From positions 32,530,116 through 32,594,115 of the forward strand of contig NC_068347.1 in the NCBI RefSeq assembly GCF_014633365.1: a DNA stretch of 64,000 nt. Direction: 5' to 3'. The position numbers were made by a program, and so were the translations under genes. Position 1 is the first letter of the stretch, and each line of letters opens with the position of its first letter. This document shows positions 12,794 to 23,609 of this stretch, piece by piece. The notes beneath the pieces were generated by a model. The model had not been told where the DNA came from and ran no database searches. It was given only the letters and a program-made list of their open reading frames with translations. This stretch comes from Diospyros lotus. Its lineage: Eukaryota; Streptophyta; Magnoliopsida; Ericales; Ebenaceae.

Positions 12794-13289
12794 TCAATTC
12801 TCAAAATGAATATTTTCATAATTAATGATGAGTAGGAAAAATTGACATTTGTTTAAGTTATTATTGACCATTGAATGCTCATTAACTCACTTGTTTGGGA
12901 TCATCAATGTCTTCTTCCATCAACGCTCTTTTGATTCACTTACCAAAACTAAAATTTAGAAGAATATTTGATTCTTCCTCTTCCTTTTCGGTCTAACAAA
13001 TTTGATTCTTTTTTTTTTTTGTTAAGTAAGAAGAATATTTGATTCCAAATAAAGCATTAATACTGCATTCTTGCCACAGTATTGCTCATTAAATCACTTC
13101 CTCAACTATTACTTTTTCTCAATGCCTACCCATTAGGGCAAAATAATGTACATGTATGAGAAGAGTGTATATATATGTGGGTGTATGTGCAATGCATCCC
13201 AATTCATCTTTCTACCTGTAAAGATCGTTTATCTGTGTGCGCTTGCTTGCTTTTATGCGCATGTTCGACAAAGGCAGACAATCATAAAC
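12794..13289 (+). promoter_or_regulatory. Upstream region of the first SPH gene
   Basis: No gene. About 13073-13150 closely matches 20721-20795, upstream of the SPH pseudogene at 20865: TATTGCTCATTAAATCA and CCATTAGGGCAAAATAATG are shared, followed in both by GTGTATATATAT (near 13165 and 20804), a likely TATA region about 120 and 60 bases before the respective ATGs. Shared upstream sequence shows that promoter and gene were duplicated together. The promoter role is inferred from position and composition. Confidence 0.5.
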
Positions 13290-13775
13290 ATGAACCGAAG
13301 GCAGCATGATTTTGAGAGTCCCTACAGCACATTCCGCCACTTCTTTCTTCCCTCGGTGGCGTTGATGATGGTTTGTCTCGTCGGTTCAACATCGTGCAAT
13401 GAGCAACAAGGTCAGGAAGAGAAGGGCTTTTGGTTAAAAGTTGCGGTGCATGTCATTAACGACCTCCCAGACCCATTGCGAGTTCAATGTAAATCTAAAG
13501 ACACTGATATTGGGTTGCACATACTCCCAACTGGGCAAAATCTTACTTGGAGATTCGTTCCCCACATCGTTATTCAAAATACTCTCTTCTTCTGCCACTG
13601 TTATTGGCGCAACAAGGAAGCAGTCTTCAATGTTTACGATAAGTTCATAGACGTGTACTGTACAACCTTTCAGTCAGACGATGAAAACTGCTATTGGTCT
13701 GTACAACCAGACGGTATTTACTTTAGTGGTACCAATAAGATTGGTAGTTATGCCAAGTGGTATTTATGGAATTAG
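13290..13775 (+). CDS. S-protein homolog (plant self-incompatibility S1 family), intact
   Basis: A 161 aa single-exon protein of the SPH/S1 family: small secreted plant proteins related to the poppy stigma self-incompatibility determinant, most of unknown role. Residues about 17-38 (FFLPSVALMMVCLVGSTSC) are a hydrophobic signal-type segment. The S1 domain follows: VHVINDLPDPLRVQCKSKDTDIG, LTWRFVPH, LFFCHCYW, VYDKFIDVYC and NCYWSVQPDGIYFSG. The four cysteines typical of the family are present (in VQC, FFC, VYC and NCYW). The frame is open upstream to 13146, but ATG 13290 is chosen because the paralogs at 16291, 20865 and 57841 share the start pattern M-x-x-(x)-R-Q and the same distance to FFLPS. 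The domain is strong evidence; the biological role cannot be read from sequence. Confidence 0.88.
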   Translation: MNRRQHDFESPYSTFRHFFLPSVALMMVCLVGSTSCNEQQGQEEKGFWLKVAVHVINDLPDPLRVQCKSKDTDIGLHILPTGQNLTWRFVPHIVIQNTLFFCHCYWRNKEAVFNVYDKFIDVYCTTFQSDDENCYWSVQPDGIYFSGTNKIGSYAKWYLWN

Positions 13776-14540
13776 TTAATTGTTGTTAGATAGGATGCGA
13801 CAGAGCCCTCATGTACTCAAACAATCAATATAAATATAAATTGGAATTTCAATTAGCCTCCAACTCTGAAATTAGAATTCCCATTAAATTAAATGATATT
13901 ATAATACTCAACAAGTGTGTGCCTATTTGGTGTTGGAAATTAAACTTGACAGGGAGGAATGATGTCTTTTCCGGAGGACTTTTTCTGGAGGATGTGTGAT
14001 ATGTGAAATGAATTTGATTAATTTCTTTGATAGTTAAAGTGAGGTGGTAGTGTAGTAGTGACTAGTGTTTTCTTATATTGTAATGGATAGTTGTTCTCAC
14101 ATTTGTTTTGTTTTCTCTTTCCCACATGTAAAACTATTATAAACAGTCAAAGAATATCATGAATAAGGACAAGACAATTGAAAATCTAATTTTTGTCTCG
14201 TCAGCTATTCTTTTTTCTTCAATTATGTCTTCTTTTTTTGCTCTTCTTCTTCTGTTTTAAATTTTATCCATATAATGTGCTATCGTCTTCTTCGAGAAGG
14301 CCCGTCCTGGAGCAATGAATCTAGAAGAAAGAACAGGGAAAGCTGCGTACACAACACGTTGAAAGAAACCGAGAAACCTTTTGGAATCCCGATAAAACTT
14401 CAATATACTGTAATTACTTTTTGCTTAAGGTTTTGTCTATAAATAGGACTTGTACAAAGCGTTTTAAAGACCCTGGCAATAAGAGAAACTCTTCCTCGAT
14501 TATTCAAGCTTGGTCTTTCACACAACACCCCACACACACC
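13776..14540. other. 3' flank of SPH gene 1 and spacer
   Basis: AT-rich spacer without a convincing gene. A small reading frame at 13811-13999 has no recognisable domain. Possible polyadenylation-type signals (AATATAAATATAAA) occur about 50 bases after the SPH stop. Confidence 0.5.
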
Positions 14541-14763
14541 ATGGTTGAATTAGGAAGGAGTACCTTCCAACATTTGGTGGGCGTATCGATGTTGTTCTCA
14601 CCGCCCCAACAAAACTACGGCTCGCTCCTTCCTTCCCTAGTTCCCTCCATGGCACTCGTGATGATTTGCTTCATTGGCTCAATGTTAAGGTGAGAAAGAT
14701 AAGACCTCCCAAAAGTTGAGGTCCAATGTCATAAACAATCTGCCAGACCCATTGCAGGTTCAT
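14541..14763 (+). pseudogene. Truncated SPH pseudogene
   Basis: An ATG at 14541 opens a reading frame containing GSLLPSLVPSMALVMICFIGSM, the signal-segment pattern of the neighbouring SPH genes, and then hits a stop at about 14691-14693. Beyond it, shifted, lie sequences matching the start of the S1 domain (bases CCAGACCCATTGCAGGTTCA are nearly those of SPH gene 1). Homology stops abruptly near 14763, where a CACTA-like repeat begins. It is a 5' fragment whose 3' part was lost at the element junction. Confidence 0.75.
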
Positions 14764-16126
14764 CTCAAATTTGAGAGAGATTTTTTTTGGTCTAAAATCC
14801 GTCACTAATTCGAAATAGATTTAGACACAAAAAAAATTCGTCTCTAATTAGAGACGATAAAAAAATTGTCTCAAAATCCGTCTTTAATTTGAGACAAATT
14901 TTTTATCGTCTCTCAATCCGTCTCTATTTTGAGACAAATTTTTTTCCTTCTTAAAATTCATCTCTAATTAGAAATTAAATATAATTATTTAATTTAAAGT
15001 CTATCGAAAGTTTATTTAAATATATAAATAAAAACTATATTAGAAAATGTAAACTAAATATAAAATTTTATAAAACACACACTCCATTTTAATTAGTAAT
15101 GCACTACATTTTAATATTATTAAACTCTAAGAATAAAATATATACTAAACATACACTACATTTTAAATTTTAAGGACGTAAAATGGGGGATCAAATATTA
15201 AAAAATAATTAAATTAAAAGTTAATCAATCTAAGACATAAGATGATTAAATAATTAAAAGACCTTTAAATCAATTCAAAAAAATGTTAAATAAAAAAATT
15301 ATAGACATGCAATAATAAATATATAAATAATTTTCTTATATGAATCAACAAAAAAAAAAAAAAAATGGTGCTACTTATGCGACTCGTGTCACATTCAATA
15401 GATGTTCAACTAACATTTATTCATATATCTACTATATTAATTTCATAAATATTGGCATGTGACTCATTATTCTTTAATATTAATATTTCATACTAATTAA
15501 AAATAATAGTTCATATGTCAGTTTATAATCAATTTATCATATTTTTCTCTTCTGAGAAATCTAAGAACTGTTCATTTATTTAAGGATGATAGGTTAAAGA
15601 CATGTTTAATTTAGCCCCTAAAGATTTCAACAATGCCATTCACAATAAGATGGTGAACACCTTTACTACAAGAATTTAGTCTCGTTCTGATAAATTAATT
15701 TGTCACAATAGGTATGAAAATTCTAACAACATACTTATTGTGACAAAATGACACTACAATAAAACAACAGTTTAGTCATGGATTTTTGAGACAAATATTG
15801 ACACATCTGTAAATCCGTCTCAAATAGAAGCAGAAAAAATTTGTTTCTAAATCCGTCTGTAACAAAGACTAAGATCGGTCTCAAAATTCGTCTTTAAGTC
15901 CATCTCAAACAGAGATGGAAAAAACCATCTCTAAATCTGTCTCAAAAACCAACTGAAAAATTCGTCTCCACATCCATCTCAAATAAAGACGGAAAATTTT
16001 CGTCTCTAAATCCGTTTCAAAATCCGTCTCAAATTTATCGATAAGGGTTTTTGTCACGGCTAAAATTCATCTCTAAATCTGTCTCAAACGAAAAATTTGT
16101 TTCAAATTAACTATTTTCTTGTAGTG
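14764..16126 (+). mobile_element. CACTA-like repeat, copy A (GAGACGGATTT motif arrays)
   Basis: A block with short motif arrays at both ends (variants of GAGACGGATTT and CCGTCTCAAAT at 14764-14960 and 15775-16115) around an AT-rich core. The right end reads TTCTTGTAGTG, the terminus of CACTA elements. An internal CACTACAATAAAA at 15752 may be a second, nested 5' end, in which case 15752-16126 is a 375 bp miniature element. The core is repeated in reverse orientation at about 23690-24520. No transposase is coded. No clean 3 bp TSD is visible (TGA versus GTA), so the exact left boundary is uncertain. Confidence 0.65.
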
Positions 16127-16290
16127 GTACCACGGGAGGCTAATTAATTGATAAATACTTTAATTACATTTGGAAACATTTTTATGAATGATTTGGTTGT
16201 TGCTACACCAAACCATTGAATGCTCATTAACTCACTTTTCCAATGATCATTATGTTACTCCATCTCTTAATTTGATTCTCTTGCCCAAAC

Positions 16291-16764
16291 ATGTACCAGA
16301 AGAGACAGTGCTTCCACAGTCCCAACAAGAGCATGTCCCGCTTCTTCCTTCCCTCGATGATACTAATGATGATTTGTTCCAGCAGCCCAACATCCTGCGA
16401 GCAACAGGACATCAGTTTCCAGAAAACTGCAGTCCATATCCGTAACGACCTCTCAGACCCATTTCGGGTTCAGTGTCAATCCAAAGACAACGACATTGGC
16501 ATGCACACACTGAACCCTGGGCAACTTCTTAGTTGGAGATTCGTTCCCCATTGGTTTTTCGGAGAGGACACTCTCTTCTTCTGCCATTTTTATTGGGGCC
16601 CCCATGAGAGAATCTTTGATGTCTACAATAATAAAGTAGCTAGCTACTGTTCGGATAAGTACACGAGCGACAAAATTTACTATTGGTCTGTCAGATCGGA
16701 TGATTTCTATTTTAGTGGAACCAATGGACCCAATAGTTATGCCTTCTGGTATGGGTGGGAATAA
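16291..16764 (+). CDS. S-protein homolog, duplicate copy lacking one conserved cysteine
   Basis: A 157 aa single-exon SPH protein. Signal-type hydrophobic segment at residues about 17-36 (FFLPSMILMMICSSSPTSC), then the S1 domain: VHIRNDLSDPFRVQCQSKDNDIG, LSWRFVPHWF, LFFCHFYWG, VYNNKVASYC and YYWSVRSDDFYFSGTN. Nearly identical to the protein at 57841; differences include His/Glu for Asn/Gln, Asp for Gly near the C-terminus, and Tyr in place of Cys in the motif CYWSV. That Cys is conserved in every other SPH copy in this window, so a disulfide is probably lost. ATG 16291 is supported by paralog alignment; an in-frame Met at 16333 is an alternative. An AATAAA-like site follows near 16834. It may be expressed, or be an early pseudogene. 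Confidence 0.82.
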   Translation: MYQKRQCFHSPNKSMSRFFLPSMILMMICSSSPTSCEQQDISFQKTAVHIRNDLSDPFRVQCQSKDNDIGMHTLNPGQLLSWRFVPHWFFGEDTLFFCHFYWGPHERIFDVYNNKVASYCSDKYTSDKIYYWSVRSDDFYFSGTNGPNSYAFWYGWE

Positions 16765-17031
16765 TCATTGGTTCTTATGATCGGGCTAATAGATGAATCA
16801 AGTTAATCATTGTTTCTCGTGCACTTACAGCATAAATAAAAGTGGGAACTTCATCTATAATCTTTTGTTGGTTCTCTTTAATTATGATGCTTTTTATATG
16901 TATTTTTGCTTGAGGGAGATGTTTCTGTTGGATTTTGTTGGGTTTTTCTACACTAATTATTTTGAATTGTGAAAAATAATTTGATAACACCAGTAAAATT
17001 TATTTAAAGCGATCCAATCTTGCTCTATCTC

Positions 17032-17578
17032 TTATGTGGATGAGATGGCTTTAGCATTTTATGAAATGTGAGATTTGGGTGATTTTAAAGGCCAATTTCA
17101 AGGGAATCGGACTGAGGATTAAAAGTCACAAGCTTTGCTGGTGAGGTCCGTGCTTTTTTGCACAAATTCCTTCGTTTAGGCCTCGAAATTAGTGTTTTTG
17201 TTATTTTATAAAATAATTAATCTAGGAATAACTTTCATTAGGGAATGAATTTTAATATGCCGTTTTGGGGGATTTTATTTATTTCTATCTAACTTTGATC
17301 CTGTAATGAAAACTCAATCTTGCCTTTTTTTGGTAAGATTTGGGTTTAGGGTTTTGGAGCAATTTTTAATTTTCTAATTGTTGTAGCCTATAAATACTAT
17401 GTTTATATGATGCTTTTAGGAGTGGATTTTAGAATTTTAATAAAATTTCTGTTGAAATTTTTTTCACAATTCTCTTCAATTTTTCGATATTTTTTAGAAT
17501 TAATGAATCACTAATTGAGTCCTATAATCCGACATTCGTGAGTGACTCAATAGGTTTTAGAAGGCTTCCGATACGCCA
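17032..17578. mobile_element. 547 bp insertion flanked by ATCTC
   Basis: Present in duplication unit A and absent from unit C, where GCTCTATCTCAATATTT is uninterrupted (about 58572). The segment is bounded by ATCTC at 17027-17031 and 17579-17583, the pattern of a 5 bp TSD. No terminal inverted repeat or coding capacity is evident, so its class is unknown. Confidence 0.6.
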
Positions 17579-20382
17579 ATCTCAATATTTACTAATGTGC
17601 ATGTGATATGAAAAAGTATAGATAGACTATAAGTTATTGGGCCACTAAACTTAGTGGGAGGGTGTTGGGATAGCTGCTCAAATTTTAGTTTGATTTATAA
17701 GATTGTTATTTTACCTGATAACATTAGTCTGATGTAGGAAAGATCTCTCAATTAATTTTTATTAGATGATGATTTTAGTTGGAGGATTAGGATATGTTTG
17801 GAAAGCTTAATTTTGTTGTGATTGTTATTTGTTGCTTTTAAACAAGCAGTCTCGATTCAGTGTTTGATGGACTATTCACAATAATATATGAAGAGATATA
17901 TATCCAGATTAGTTATGATGGTGTGATCTCGAGTAAGGTTCACAACTTGATAACATAACTCTGGTGCGTGGTGTGACCATGAGATTAGCTATTGAGTCGA
18001 AACCACATTAATTTTTTTTTGTGTCGTTATTTTTCTTATTTAATTTTTATTTATTATTCTTAGTTTGTGCGTGAATCAATTTTAACAAGTTATATAATTA
18101 GAGTGATTTGATCCTAACAAAAGGCCCATTAAAGTAATACTAAGGTTAGATCCCCTCTCTTATTCAATATTCAGTTTTTTATTTAAATAAAAAATTATGG
18201 TTGTTTGCCCCATTGATAATTTCCACACAGTCATTGGAGAGGGCAAGGGAACACATTTGTCTCTCAAGATATATAGATAACCAAATGCCATAGAGTTGAC
18301 TAAAGATAAAATTTAGTTAACCAAAGTCTTCTAATATAGTCCAAAACAATTTTTCAAAATCAATTTGGTTGACCAAAGTTTGAGTTTAGTCAACCAAAAT
18401 CTTGCAAATTTGAATACGATTAATTTGAGAAGTTAATCTAATTCTTCAAAACTTCATTTTGGACAACCAAAAACTATCAAAATTAAAATTTAAGTTTCAA
18501 AAAATATAATCCCTATTTACTTGCAAAAAATATTTTCTATTTTTCATTTTTAGTTTTCATCTATATTTCCATATTTTCATTTCCACAAAAAATCAGAGAA
18601 AAATAAAAAAACACATTCATTTCTCTTAAATCAAAACCATTTTTAAAATTCAAAAAATAAAAAAAAAGTTTAAAATCATGTAGAGGAAGAAATGTAAAAA
18701 TTAACAGTAAAGGAAGAGGTGAATGGCCAAAGTGGCCTGATGAAAAGAGGAATGGTGAGTGGGTGGGTGAGTGTGAATGAAACACGAGGAAAAGAGAAGC
18801 AAAAGGAAAAAAGTTCTTATTCATAAGATTAAGAGGGGCTCAAATTAAAAAAAAAAAAAAAAAAGAAGAAGCATATTTTCCCTAAAGAACATATTTTTAA
18901 GATGTTTTTTTAAAATCTATTACAATTTACAAAAAATTATTTTTTATCTTTTAATTTATATAAAAAAACCATTTTGAAAACAGTTTCTAATTTTCCATCT
19001 TTGTAAATATTTTTTGAAGAAAACTATTTTAATTTTTCACAAGTAAACAAACCCTAATCTTTGCCATATTTTTGAAGCACATTGTTCACTCTTTATCTCA
19101 CACACATTTAAATTTTACTTCATAAGTTTTATGTGATTTTTTTTTGTTGTGAACTAAACAAATATTTCCTTGTCCTGAAACATTAATATCTTTCATTAAA
19201 ATGACCACAAATAGTCCTTATCATCGTTTGCCTCCAGAACCATTTTCTCCTCTTTGGTGCAAGTTAAGAACTGCTCTATAATTGATCTCTTTTCATTTTG
19301 TTTTGCTTATTTTTTAAAATTATTTCTATTCTAATAGTCAAAAATCATATCTGATAATCTGTAGAAATTTTACCGACCACCAATATGAATTTTTTTTTTT
19401 TTTTTTTGTTGCATGGCATTAATTATGCTTGACCTGTTCGTTGTTGACTTATTCTTATTTAAAAGATTAACCTGCAAAACTTCTTTTCCCTACAAACCTA
19501 AAAAAATCACAAGATTAATGGAGACTTTTCATGAAATTCAAAAAGGTGCTATGATATAATTTTTGACACTGATGGCAGCTACTTCGACTTACTTATTTAG
19601 CTAGAAGCTAATGAAAGGGTTATAAAAGAGTCTTATATACTAGCATCAACATTTACTTATTGAGCTCTTTAGTGGTGTGTTTACAGTTGAAGGTGTTCAA
19701 GCAGTCAACTGAGTTGTACTTCAATTGTTTGTTTCTTTTTTCTTCTTTGATCATTGTAAAGATTTGTAAGTCATTTTATTAAGCTTGAAATCACTAATGT
19801 GTGAGAAGATCTCACTTAAGGGTGTTTACTTGTTATAAGGGTGGTCTTGTTAGCAATGGACCTTTATAACGAGCTTTTGCTTCCTTGACAAAAACTAGGG
19901 TGATTATTGCTTATAGTCAAATATTCAAACTTTAATTTAAAGAGAGAGGGCACATGCTTTTAAACTCAAATTTATACAAAATCACACTTTAAATTAAACT
20001 AGGGTGTTTGTGTTTGATTATACTTCTACTAATTTATCTATATTCATTAACAAATCACACTTTAAATTAAAGTTATATATTCAAAGTTTAGTAGAAAAAT
20101 TCTTAAATTTTTAATTTTTATATATTTCTAAATTGAAGATATATTTTGAACATGGATAATGTTTATCGTTGCCTTAAGGGTTATGGTTAAAGTGCAATAA
20201 GTGCATCTTATTTCCAGATAATTTATATTTTAGTACACATTGTTTTCAGTAGTTAAACAATTTAATTGGTTAGTTAGATATTTTAAAATGGGATTCATTT
20301 ATCATCAATTAATTAAATTATTTAAATATTAAAAATAAAATTTAATAAATATATTACAACTTCACCATTGTGCTTGAGATTA

Positions 20383-20864
20383 GCACATGTATTTTATCAT
20401 CTCATTTACCTATTTTTTTATACATGAAAGTACATATGTTAAATTGGCTTGAAAATGCAGTTTTAAGGGATAATCGGAACAATAAAAAATTCAAATTACC
20501 ATCCGAAAAAAATACCAAAGTATAGAGATTAATTGACCCAACAATCAAATTAGAGGTATAATTGAGACAATAAAAAATTTAAGTAACCATACCAAAAAAA
20601 ATATAAAAATACATAAATAAAAATATGTACTAAACCATATTTATTCCGTCATGCTCATTGATTCACTTGCCAATCCTAAAAGAGGCTGGCATTCTAGCAA
20701 ACCTTTCCTTTCCTTCTTCTCTCAATATTGCTCATTAAATCATTTTCTCAGCTAATACCTTCCTTCTGTGCTTACCCATTAGGGCAAAATAATGAACCAA
20801 AAGTGTATATATATACACACGTGTGTGTGTGCACCACCATAGACAGCTAGATTCATAAACATAT
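20383..20864. promoter_or_regulatory. AT-rich spacer and upstream region of SPH pseudogene
   Basis: From about 20721 the sequence parallels the upstream region of the gene at 13290 (see there). It includes GTGTATATATAT and a short TG repeat (GTGTGTGTGTG near 20822). Upstream of that it is AT-rich with no gene. Confidence 0.45.
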
Positions 20865-21342
20865 ATGCACCAAAGACAACATCGTTTTGAAGGTCCCATG
20901 AAGACAATGTCGCGCTTCTTCCTTCCTTCAATGGCATTGATGATGATTTGCTTCATTGGCCCAATGCTGTGTCGGCAGCAAGACTAGGAAGAGAAGGGCT
21001 TCTGGATGAGAAGTGCAGTCCATGTCGTTAATAACCCGCCCAGACCCAATGAGGGTTCGTTGTCAATCTAAAGATGATGATCTCGGCCTGCAAACACTCC
21101 AACCTAGGCAAGATCTTACTTGGAGATTTGTTCCCAACGTGTTCATAGACAACACTCTCTTTTACTGCCACTTCTACTGGGGCTCCAAGGATAAATTTTT
21201 TGATGTTTATAATCATGACATGGTCAGCCATTGTTCAATTTTGCATTCCAAAGATAAGAGCTGCTACTGGTCTGTACGATCAGATGGGTTTTATTTTAGT
21301 GGTACCAATGAGACTTACACAAAGAAATATGATTGGTACTAG
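20865..21342 (+). pseudogene. SPH pseudogene with premature stop and frameshift
   Basis: The N-terminus from ATG 20865 (MHQRQHRFEGP, then MKTMSRFFLPSMALMMICF) matches the family, but TAG at 20985-20987 ends it right after the signal segment. A single-base frame change follows near 21045-21055. The rest of the S1 domain is well preserved in the frame ending at 21342: RVRCQSKDDDLG, LTWRFVPN, LFYCHFYWG, VYNHDMVSHC and SCYWSVRSDGFYFSGTN. All four cysteines remain, so inactivation may be recent. A shorter product from Met at 21013 would lack a signal peptide and is unlikely to be secreted. Confidence 0.85.
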
Positions 21343-22784
21343 TCATAGGATTCTTATATATGATGATATGTATAGGGGAAATAAAGAAACAATCTTGTTA
21401 ATAATGTTATTCTAGTAAAAAAATATGTTGTTTGTTCTCTTTTATAGTGTTTTTGGATTTTTTTTTTTTTTGGTGGAAAAGATCGGAACCAAATAATCGG
21501 AATAATTATATATGTGCATAATTGTAGTTAGGGATAAATGTGAAATATATATCTGATATGTCCCTTGTATGCGCTTACACGATACAAGTTAGGATTGGTA
21601 CTAGTTATTTGTAAATTTGTGCATTCACATATATAATTTAAAATGATATTATTTCGCATCTAAATATGATATTATGCATAAAAATATTAAAATAGTCTAG
21701 TAAATATTAATAGGTAGTCAGTTTAATTAATTTCCTCGTTAGTTAATATTGACGAATGTCCTCATCAAATGAAAAAGAAATAAAATAAAAATGTTTTTGT
21801 TCAAATTGAAACAACTATAGGATAAAATCAAAATAATAGACAGAAAAGGAGATCTAGGAAGATAAAAAAAAACCCCAAATAAGATAATAGATAGGAAAGT
21901 GTAACTGTGGGAATAAAATAAATAAGTAGTGTTTGAGAATTTTAATTCTTTATTTAACAATTCTAACAACCTTGATCGAAATTCAAATTCTAAAGTTTGT
22001 TGGTAAATAAAATTTCAATTGTTAGACTTTCTTTTTATTTCAAACATAAGAATTTATTTTAAATTTCTCAAATTAAATTTTTTTCTTTAAATAAAAATTT
22101 TAATAAACGAAAGATCACAAAAGCATCTACAACTATCTGCTTAGGCATACTCCAAACATTACAATACCAAAACAAATTCTGTAGAGAAATAACTAACAAA
22201 GAAAAGTTTCATCTGAACGAAACAAAGAAACAAACTGTAAAAATCAAAATTTCAATTCTAAGAGTTTTAGAGGTTTTGAAATGGGTTGATAATGTTAATT
22301 GTCTCACACTATGAATAATTATTAACTTATTCTATCGATCCCAATTGACTCAATATAAAAACCATTATTCTTTAAAGTGTAGATAATAGTGGAATTTGTG
22401 GATTTCTTCCTATTTCTATTATATTGATGCTTTTATGTTAACCATTTACTCACTAATAAATTCTCATAATTCACTTGTGTTAATATTCACCCCAAAAAAA
22501 AGGGATAAATTTTGCTCCTATTTTTTTAATCAAGAGGTTCTAGCTACTTTAATTTTCGTTGCTTAAATTTTAAATTTTTTAAAATAGATTGCCAATTCTC
22601 AAGTGATAAAAGATCTCTCAAGTAAAATCTAGATTTGTTAATCTTTTTTGATATATATCAAGAACAGGATAAGAGTCGGGTAAATGTTAATCTCCTTAGA
22701 GATATTTAATTAATAAAAAAAATCTCCTTTGAGATAAATGAGTTATTCCACTTCTCTTGAGTATGCTCTCTTGTCATTTCTTAA
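21343..22784. other. AT-rich intergenic region
   Basis: No gene, RNA gene or clear repeat terminus seen. The reading frame on the minus strand at 21739-21969 has no recognisable domain. Confidence 0.5.
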
Positions 22785-23380
22785 GAGAGCGTTTGGTAGG
22801 GAAAAATTTTTAGATTTATGAGAATGTTAGATTGGAAATCTATATTACCATATTTGATACAAATTTTTTAAAAAAGAATCCTAAGAAATTGGATTTATTT
22901 TTAATCAATTGTTTCACAAAAAAATTTCTATGGGGGATTGAAAATCTTGGATTCCCATGAACTAGGGAAAGTTTTTAACAAATAAAAGACTAAAACACCC
23001 ATTACCCTTTTATACAAACATATATATAATATATATATATACACACACATAATGTGTAAAACAAAATGATATTTTTTGATTTTTTAAAGTGGTTGTGGTG
23101 GGTCTTAATATTTTAAATATTAGAAGGAATTTATTATTTTTAAACAAAAAATCAAATAACGAGAATTTTGAAAAAATAACATGGATTTCTAGGAATGCTA
23201 CATTTAAACCAAATATAGAAATGTAAAATTCTCATAAAAAAATACCCAACATTATTCCTAAGAATATTTAAAATTAACTAAACATAGAATTGCATAAATT
23301 CTGATAATTAAATATTCTTAAGAGTATTCTTAAGAATCATAAATCCCATGAATCTAAAAACTTTTCTTATACCAACGTAA
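22785..23380. mobile_element. MITE-like element, about 0.6 kb
   Basis: Imperfect terminal inverted repeats: the left end (GTTTGGTAGGG...TTTTTAGATTTATGAGA) is the reverse complement, with mismatches, of the right end (CCCATGAATCTAAAAA...TACCAAC). The interior is AT-rich and non-coding. A diverged second copy lies at about 56895-57485 (shared block AGAAGGAATTTATTATTTTT). The TSD is unclear, so the superfamily is not assigned. Confidence 0.6.
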
Positions 23381-23609
23381 AAATTAAAAGAATAATCAAT
23401 TATGTACCCTTTTTATTTTCATTAATTTTACAAAAGAAAAATATTTTAACAATCAACAACTTTTCAATTTTCAAATGAAATATGATTACTCAACTAATGA
23501 GTTGGATATAAAGGGATACTTGGTCAAAATATTATTAACTTTTTTACCTATTTGTTTAAATTATTGTTGATCTTTGAATACTCATTAACCATTCTTTTTA
23601 GATTAAGAT

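Larger units (their letters stand above)
16127..20382. repeat. Segmental duplication unit A carrying an SPH gene
   Basis: About 4.26 kb that aligns with 57677-61691, from GTACCAC at 16127 to TTGAGATTA at 20382. Besides the SPH gene it holds only AT-rich non-coding DNA. The two copies differ by several insertions or deletions: 17032-17578 is present only here; segments near 58950-59030, 59340-59450 and 59905-60110 occur only in the other copy. Homologous DNA left of 16127 has been replaced by the CACTA-like repeat. Confidence 0.85.

Noticed and set aside
12628..12835. Reading frames spanning the run of N
   Set aside because: They are open only because N was translated as X; not evidence for a gene.
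16227..16412. Minus-strand frame, also at 57777-57962
   Set aside because: Antisense shadow of the SPH coding sequence; conserved only because the sense gene is duplicated.
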